Shown here: in pieces, positions 58,450 through 64,000 of the stretch
How the letters are laid out: each line of letters opens with the position of its first letter
Position numbering within the stretch: the stretch's first letter is position 1
NCBI GenBank assembly: GCA_947579665.1
Contig: OX388350.1
Location: 43,681,393 to 43,745,392, forward strand
DNA: 64,000 nucleotides
DNA from: Sympetrum striolatum
Taxonomy: Eukaryota; Arthropoda; Insecta; Odonata; Libellulidae
Direction of reading: 5' to 3'
The notes under the pieces: generated by a model
The model's input: the letters and a program-made list of their open reading frames with translations, nothing else
What the model was told of the DNA's origin: nothing
Databases searched by the model: none
Position numbers and translations under genes: made by a program

Positions 58450-58476
58450 TATTTCAAAGCCGACTCTCATCAGATG
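58450..58476 (-). repeat. CTGATGA...GAAA module
   Basis: Minus strand CTGATGA (58473-58467), GAGTCGGCTTT, GAAA (58455-58452). A three-pair hairpin (GAG with CTT, including a wobble) separates the two conserved boxes with no extra base, closer to a canonical hammerhead spacing than the 39.2-kb copy. It lies 15-40 bp after the GAGG box copy, in the opposite orientation. Confidence 0.4.
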
Positions 58477-59219
58477 GTAAGCCTAGCAACAACTACTTTT
58501 TAAGTATATATTGGTCTCTGTTACTATCCCAGACGAGTTAAATGATTCCCTTAAGAAGTGCAGGTAAGTTATGGCTGGCAGGCTCTATTTAAATCGCAAA
58601 ATCAAATTAAGAAGAATCATTGTGGTCAACCTGAGAAAAGTCGTAATAATTGACCAAATGAATAGATTTCGGCAATAAATTATGAGAGCGTAAGATATTG
58701 GGATTTTCACGGAAACTTTTCGCTTACGGTAACTTGTCCGATTGAACGAGGTTAAAGTTAGGTTATCTTCTATATAAAAGGATTACTACATGGATTCTAC
58801 TTTTACTCTCCCCTTTGAGAATCTACGGGCGCCTTAGCTAGTACTATATATACTAAAAAAAGTAATACATGTATAAATGCCATTACTCAGTGCCATTCAT
58901 ATCATCACGAGAAATATTACGAGCAATATTACTCGTACATTCGTACAACCATGAGCAAGACAGAGACGGAGAGAAATAAATAAATGAATAAAATAAATAA
59001 ACAAACACTTCTCCCTATCCTGTACACAGTACTGAGTATCAAGTACGAGCGATTGTCATTCGAGTAATAAAGTTGAAAGCGGAATCGATCGATTTAAATA
59101 ATGTTCTTCTTTTCGTCACGATTATACACAACATGAAACCGTAACGTTGGAAACCAACAATAAATGCTAGTAAACTAAAGTCAAGACACACGACTAACCT
59201 AGAAGGGTCTGGGAGATCT

Positions 59220-59620
59220 TTCGTGTAGTCGCGTTTACTGCATTGACTTGGTAATCCCGTATTATATTTAGTCCCCGCTGTGTGTGGAGGAGCAAAATAT
59301 TCGCATCGCACAGCGCACTCTATCTTGCGTATCTTTCGCGCGGAAAACCCACGTCCGACTTATCAAAAATCTTCTCTCCTGCAGTCATATCTGAGAATAG
59401 CAATCCGCTCTTAAGTATATGCGGAGAAAAAGAAACCGGGGTTTACGAGAACGTGGATGAAATGGGCGGCAGACGGCGGATACTTGTAAAGAGTACCGGA
59501 ATCACGATAAATTCGGCTTGGAGTCTTGATCTAAAGTTCCAGCTACTGTCCCTCCTGGCGAATGGGATATCTTTCATCGGCCTTTTGGCACGACAAAATA
59601 TGCTGATAAAAGAATAAACT
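59220..59620. other. CpG-rich patch, no recognisable gene
   Basis: The 111-codon plus frame 59282-59617 is unrecognised. Confidence 0.35.
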
Positions 59621-59922
59621 GAAAAAATTGAATTCATAAAATTGGTACATAATACACGATTATAGGATAGTTCTCCTTTAAATACACATAAAAATTCTAA
59701 TTGTACATTTAATAATGTAGAATTAGAATATTAATTTTAATTAGTAAATGTATGCTTTAAGTATAAAGTTTTAGCTGAGAATTTTATGCAATATACTATT
59801 TACTACTACCACTACTAAATAGTGGAAGTTACAAGTTTTGTTTACATTTCATCATGTGTTCCTTCCACAAAGTGAGAACATAAACTTTCGATAATATTAA
59901 AATATCTATTTTGGAAATGCTG

Positions 59923-59980
59923 AAGTTAGTGTGTCGGTCGAGTAAGATTAATACCCGGGTTTGATTCCTGCTTTGCGGAA
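59923..59980 (+). repeat. tRNA-like SINE relic
   Basis: GTTAGTGTGTCGGTCGAGTAAG (box A side) followed by ACCCGGGTTTGATTCC (box B). The 3' strand of the T-arm is lost. Confidence 0.4.
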
Positions 59981-60309
59981 TATTTGTAGGGTTTGCTGAA
60001 TAAAGATTAATAAAAAATATTCTTCCTGATATCTTACCTATCTTGCTACCATACTGATCCTATTACCATATTCTGACTAATGAAATATATAAATTATTTA
60101 ATTCTGTTAAGGATGGAAAAAATGTAATTTTCTTTTACTTTTGCTAAAGTTCTGTTCAGAGATATGATAACATGAAAGCTACCAAGGTAAGAGTAATGCT
60201 TAAAGAATAGTGGCACTAACTGATGTTTTTCCTTATAGAATGCAAAGAAAAACGTATCTCGTAGAGTCATTTTACTACACTAACGTAAAAATGTTCTGCT
60301 TTTAGAATT

Positions 60310-60360
60310 TTAGTTTAGTGAGGAAAGCAAGGGTAAACTACCTCACTCCTCATTCTGTCT
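60310..60360 (-). repeat. Dispersed repeat copy with GAGGAGTGAGGTAGTTT box
   Basis: Minus strand AGAATGAGGAGTGAGGTAGTTT then ACCCTTGCTTTCCTCACTAAA. The TTGCTTTCCTCACT continuation is also found in arthropod SINE-like repeats as far as I recall. Confidence 0.5.
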
Positions 60361-61604
60361 ATTAAGATAATTAATAAGATAATAAATAAGGCTAATAAAC
60401 GATTAACTTCAGTACATGAATATATTGTCAAAAATAAAAACTGTTTTAATAGCGCTCTGTGTTGCTAATATATTCGAAAGGAACTGGATTCTATCCGACG
60501 AGTATGACGATTAAGCAATAAAAAACGTCTTTCCCTTGAGATCCCGCATTGACCGGTAATGTATCTCGCCACATCTTTCCCGGAAATTAAAAAAAACCTC
60601 AACATCCCGCTGATGCCATATAAGGGGATTTTTTTAACCATTATGCAAGACAACAAAAAAATTTGCTTTAATTATCATGGGTCGCTGAGCCAAATTTTGA
60701 CAAAAAATGCGGTTAATAACCTTCCCTCCAGTGTCTGAACTCTATTTACGTATGAATACGCACAGGAGTTGGTACGCAAAAATGCGAAAGAGTATATTTA
60801 TACTTGATCGTTAACGTATTGCAATGACTAAAAATTAGTCAGCAAAATAGTTCCCGTTAACGGTAAAACCGAATACATACGTTTTTAACTGTTTAAATAT
60901 ACTTATCATTCCGCAAATATGTATTCAATGAAAAAATACACAATGCTTGGATATATTACATTTTATAGAATGAGCTATTAAAAATTGAGCTGCTAACAAA
61001 TCTATCAATATCGAGGAATTGTAATTCTGGGTCAAATATTGGTTTAATTATGTTAGAGAAAACACTAAATTAGTAACAGGTTTAGTTTCTACTGGGTTCA
61101 AACCTTTTCTTCTGAAATTTGCTATCGAAGCAGTTGCGTCTTAATCCGCTTATGAACTGTCAATCATTCCTAGTAAATTTTCGAAGCTCTGCTCCATAAT
61201 TTAACCAAAAGAATAATTATATATTTGTTCACACACCTAAAAAGTCGTTTAACCTTAAATATAAGGAATAAACCCCCTAGTCCCTAACCCAACTTATTAT
61301 AATATTAAACTTATCTCTAATCCTTCTAATATTTTGTTTTTAAAAATCTATTCCTATTTGTATTTCATTTTAAAATATTTTATTCAGTTTATATTTTATT
61401 TAAATTTAGCACTCCAGTGTTTTCTTTTAAAATTGATCCAAATAAAGAAATTATAAATTGTTTGGGCACACCTTTACCCTTGTATATCCAACATATAAGT
61501 TTCATTAAAACAAGTAACATAATATAAAAAATCGTAACTATCAACACCATGAGTAATCAGATCCGCGTAATGAATACAAAACATTTTCTTTTCGCGGAGA
61601 AAGT

Positions 61605-62290
61605 GATTTCTATTTAAACGACCCTTCTAGAAAAAGAGACCACGCCCACATTTCACGAAAAAACTGGACGACAGATTTTTGCTAATTTAATTCTTTCGAC
61701 GGAACCAACTCTCGCCGTTTTCCGCACTTCCTATTAAAAAATACACCGCGTAAAACCGAACGACCAACTCTTTCGCCCCACAACTCCGAGGAAGAGGCTT
61801 TTAATTCGGCCGTCCTTTGACACCCATCCGACTGGGCACAGATCACCATATCCACGAGCACTAAAGAGACAACTCCCATCAATTCGCTCACCGATCCCTC
61901 GCTGAAAGTACTCTCAATCATGCATCTGCATCATCCCATTCGGAAACGATATTGCGGGAGCCACGTGTATCCGGAACCCTTCGACGGTTCGGATAAAAAG
62001 GCCGCGAGAAAGCATGGACAAACATCGGAAATCTGTATTATAGTACCGCGTATTAGAGAGACTGAACGACATATCAAAGGAACTCTCTTACCGCAGGTAT
62101 ATTTAAGTCATTTCCTCCCCGAGAGCATAGTTTTAAGGCGAATTTAAATAAATAGTAATAAATATTATTATAGTACCGCGTAGTGGAGAGCCTTCGCGGA
62201 AATTTTCGCGCATTCCCTCCTCGGAGGGGTACACCCTCTCGCGAACTCCTTACCCCGTGTACTCCACGGAAAGACCTTCACTTCCTCGTG
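61605..62290. other. CpG-rich patch containing repeat copy 1
   Basis: No recognisable gene. The phrase TATAGTACCGCGTA(T/G)T(A/G)GAGAG occurs at about 62039 and 62170. Confidence 0.4.
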
Positions 62291-63045
62291 GTTGCCAGCT
62301 ATCGGTAATCGTTCTTTTGTTTACCTTCAAAATATGCCATGTGCATGCCTAAGGAATTAGTGAATTGAGAGAATCCGTCAACATTGCTGTGCATGGAAGA
62401 GACTCACTGCATGAGAATGTGATGAAGGGATACCAAAGATAGAGGTGGGGTAGGATGTCGATGCCCCGCCCACTGGTACCGAAAAAGACTATTCACTAAG
62501 CTGCAGTATTATAGGCGATGTGGCATGAAGGTATTTTTCCTACATGGGAAGAAAGTATGCAAGATTTAATATAAAATCCCAATCGGAAACGACACTGCGA
62601 GATCCACGTGCCTCCGGATCCGCATCTACGGATTATAAATAGGCCGCGAGAAAGCATCGACAACACCGGAAATCTGTAACGGAGAGAGAGAGGCCACCGA
62701 GGGCATGAAGATATTTTTGCTACATGGGAAGAAAGTATGCGAGATTTAAATAAAACTATAATTAGAGTTAGAAAAACTAGAACAAATTTAAGTAACACTA
62801 ATGACAGACATTAACTTCTGATGACATTCGCAACCTATTGAGAAAGTAAAGAAATATTCAATCTGGTATCAGACATTTCATTACACACTACACTTTACTA
62901 CGCGGTACTATGATATCCCAATCGGAAACGACATTACGAGATCCACGTGCCTCCGGATCCGCATCTACGGATTATAAAAAGGCCGCGAGAAAGCATCGAC
63001 AAACATCGGAAATCTGTAACGGAGAGAGAGAGGCCACCGAGGGCT
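61933..63045. repeat. Three dispersed-tandem copies of a roughly 128-bp segment
   Basis: Copy 1 61934-62036 (most diverged), copy 2 62577-62704, copy 3 62917-63044. Shared parts: CCAATCGGAAACGACA, GAGATCCACGTGCCTCCGGA, AAAGGCCGCGAGAAAGCAT and GGAAATCTGTAACGG. Copies 2 and 3 are nearly identical, 340 bp apart. Copy 2 is also flanked on both sides by a shorter repeat (GGCATGAAG.TATTTTT.CTAC, 62522 and 62704), so an inner unit was duplicated too. Each copy holds a CACGTG E-box-like word. Confidence 0.85.
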
Positions 63046-63049
63046 GATT

Positions 63050-63490
63050 GAATGAGGGATTTGAGCTGATTGAATGAGAGATATCGGAATCCTTCCAATG
63101 GCACGCCCGCGAATCTGATGCTTGAGGCTGCGTTAATGAAATCATCGATACAACTCAAAGACGACTGGGATAAATATGCAGTCCTTTCCCATTGTGGAAG
63201 TCACTTCGAAATGCGGGAAACAAGTTCGGGGACCGATCGGCGATGACTAATGGTGATCAAGGTTGAGGCAAGCTGCCAGTTTTCCGTTACGGTGCGAGAC
63301 TAAATTTGTACATGATCGAATCAAAACACTACTGAGAGTTCTATCACTCGATACCTTCCAAAATTTACAACTGATGTGGTCAAGCACGGCCAATTCTCAG
63401 ATACTTTACTAATAGAAGTATGACTATATGATTCACAAGCAGTAAAACAATTAAAATAATCATAAAGCACCTCTTTAATAGAAAAGGAAT
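63050..63490. other. Mixed DNA, no gene seen
   Basis: Nothing recognised apart from a short duplication of GCTGATTGAATGAG(A/G)GAT at 63044 and 63066. Confidence 0.45.
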
Positions 63491-63496
63491 TGACAT

Positions 63497-63573
63497 AGTA
63501 TGGTAGTTTAGCTATTAAAATACCTTCCCCAAAATGGAGTTATATAGGCTCGAATCCCGGTTGTATTGCCATT
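63497..63573 (+). repeat. tRNA-like SINE relic
   Basis: GTATGGTAGTTTAGCTATTA (box A region) and GGCTCGAATCCCGGTT (box B). Spacing is longer than in a tRNA. Confidence 0.4.
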
Positions 63574-63780
63574 TTTACTTCTATCTTCCAATAAAAATAT
63601 TTCAACTATAAATGGTATTGAACTCTATGCAGTGATAATCGAAAGCCACTAGGCAAAGTTTTAAATAAATATTCCTTTAATTTTACCTACCAAAAATCAA
63701 GATTAACAACCAAGACCTAGGTATTGGAAATACAAGTATTAATAACAATACTTCGAAAGTTGTGGTCACTTCGTATATAT

Positions 63781-63860
63781 GATCTTCCACCTGTAATCGG
63801 ACCCGGGGCGCTTTCCTCAAGGCGAACGAACTATCTATTTGGCTACTAAGAGGTCCCGAG
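63781..63860 (-). mobile_element. tRNA-derived SINE head, third member of the 13.9-kb family
   Basis: Minus strand: GGACCTCTTAGTAGCCAAAT, GTTCGTTCGCCTTGAGG, AAAGCGCCCCGGGTCCGATT, ACAGGTGGAAG. It parallels the 13.9-kb SINE piece by piece (TTTGCCTTTGGTGAAAGCGG, TCCCGGGTTC, GGTGGAAG). The tail is not recognisable. Confidence 0.6.
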
Positions 63861-64000
63861 GTTTCGAGCATGTCTTCATAATCAAGCCTGATTAACTAAA
63901 TTAAAAAGTAAATACCTCTGCTAATAAGTCTTGGAAAATTATTTACTCCAATATCATAGAAGGGTAAAATAAATTTTAAAATTAAACTTAGGATTTTTTT
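63861..64000. other. AT-rich end of window
   Basis: Nothing recognised. Confidence 0.4.

Larger units (their letters stand above)
57780..59215. other. AT-rich DNA with dispersed-repeat pieces
   Basis: Contains the GAGG box copy and a CTGATGA module (separate entries). Nothing else recognised. Confidence 0.45.
59625..61600. other. AT-rich DNA with SINE relics
   Basis: Holds the tRNA-like segment at 59923 and a GAGG box at 60328 (separate entries). A decayed box B (CTGGGTTCAAACC) lies at 61091-61103. Confidence 0.45.

Noticed and set aside
1..64000. CRISPR array, bacterial operon or phage system
   Set aside because: No regularly spaced short identical repeats with unique spacers, no dense coding, and the U6, SINE and LINE content show eukaryotic nuclear DNA.

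Overview
This is a stretch of eukaryotic, almost certainly arthropod (probably insect), nuclear DNA that is almost empty of genes. The background is AT-rich and broken by CpG-rich patches of about 250-600 bp. It carries decayed retrotransposon pieces, tRNA-derived SINEs, inverted-repeat elements and locally duplicated segments. No bacterial-style gene organisation is present. The species cannot be named from sequence alone; the arthropod call rests on the U6 snRNA (insect-type body and 3' end), the SINE/LINE types and the base composition.

The only gene I call with high confidence is a U6 spliceosomal snRNA on the minus strand at 38713-38820. It has a TATA element at about -26 to -32 and a run of six T at its 3' end. 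Its 5' stem differs from the usual U6 sequence by paired (compensating) changes, which suggests a working copy. No open reading frame in the window looks like a known cellular protein. The two that can be recognised are 3' fragments of non-LTR (Jockey/CR1-like) reverse transcriptases, at 16205-16600 (-) and 51640-51969 (+). Three further LINE 3' tails, at 2700-2832, 33885-33985 and 52286-52378, share a sequence family with the tail behind the 51.9-kb ORF.

Layout. 1-7 kb: local duplications (1.64-1.89 kb, 2.42-3.36 kb, and 5.05/5.92 kb). 7-14.1 kb: CpG-rich patches, a minisatellite present in two opposite orientations (12.0 and 12.7 kb), and a young SINE with perfect 15-bp target-site duplications (13936-14059). 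14-25 kb: mostly plain AT-rich DNA with a LINE relic. 25-26 kb: two neighbouring tandem duplications with periods of 175-180 bp. 28-30 kb: a CRE-like cluster, a CpG-rich patch and a second copy of the same SINE (29674-29798). 32.7-34 kb: a tandem repeat, a small coiled-coil-like ORF (-), and a candidate TATA promoter with first exon (+). 36-44 kb: nested minisatellite, U6 gene, a roughly 400-bp repeat and a roughly 105-bp satellite. 45-55 kb: CpG-rich patches and the 51.6-52.4 kb LINE end. 55.4-55.9 kb: two unrelated foldback/MITE elements side by side. 56-64 kb: tRNA-like relics and a three-copy repeat of about 128 bp at 61.9-63.05 kb.

Two patterns recur. One is a short module of the form CTGANGA, hairpin, GAAAC, found at about seven places; it resembles the hammerhead-like ends of Penelope-type and related retroelements. 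The other is a dispersed box reading GAGGARTGRGGTAGTTT, found four times. Together with the scattered ORF-free CpG-rich patches, which could be regulatory DNA in a large intergenic or intronic region, these are the parts least explained by ordinary annotation.
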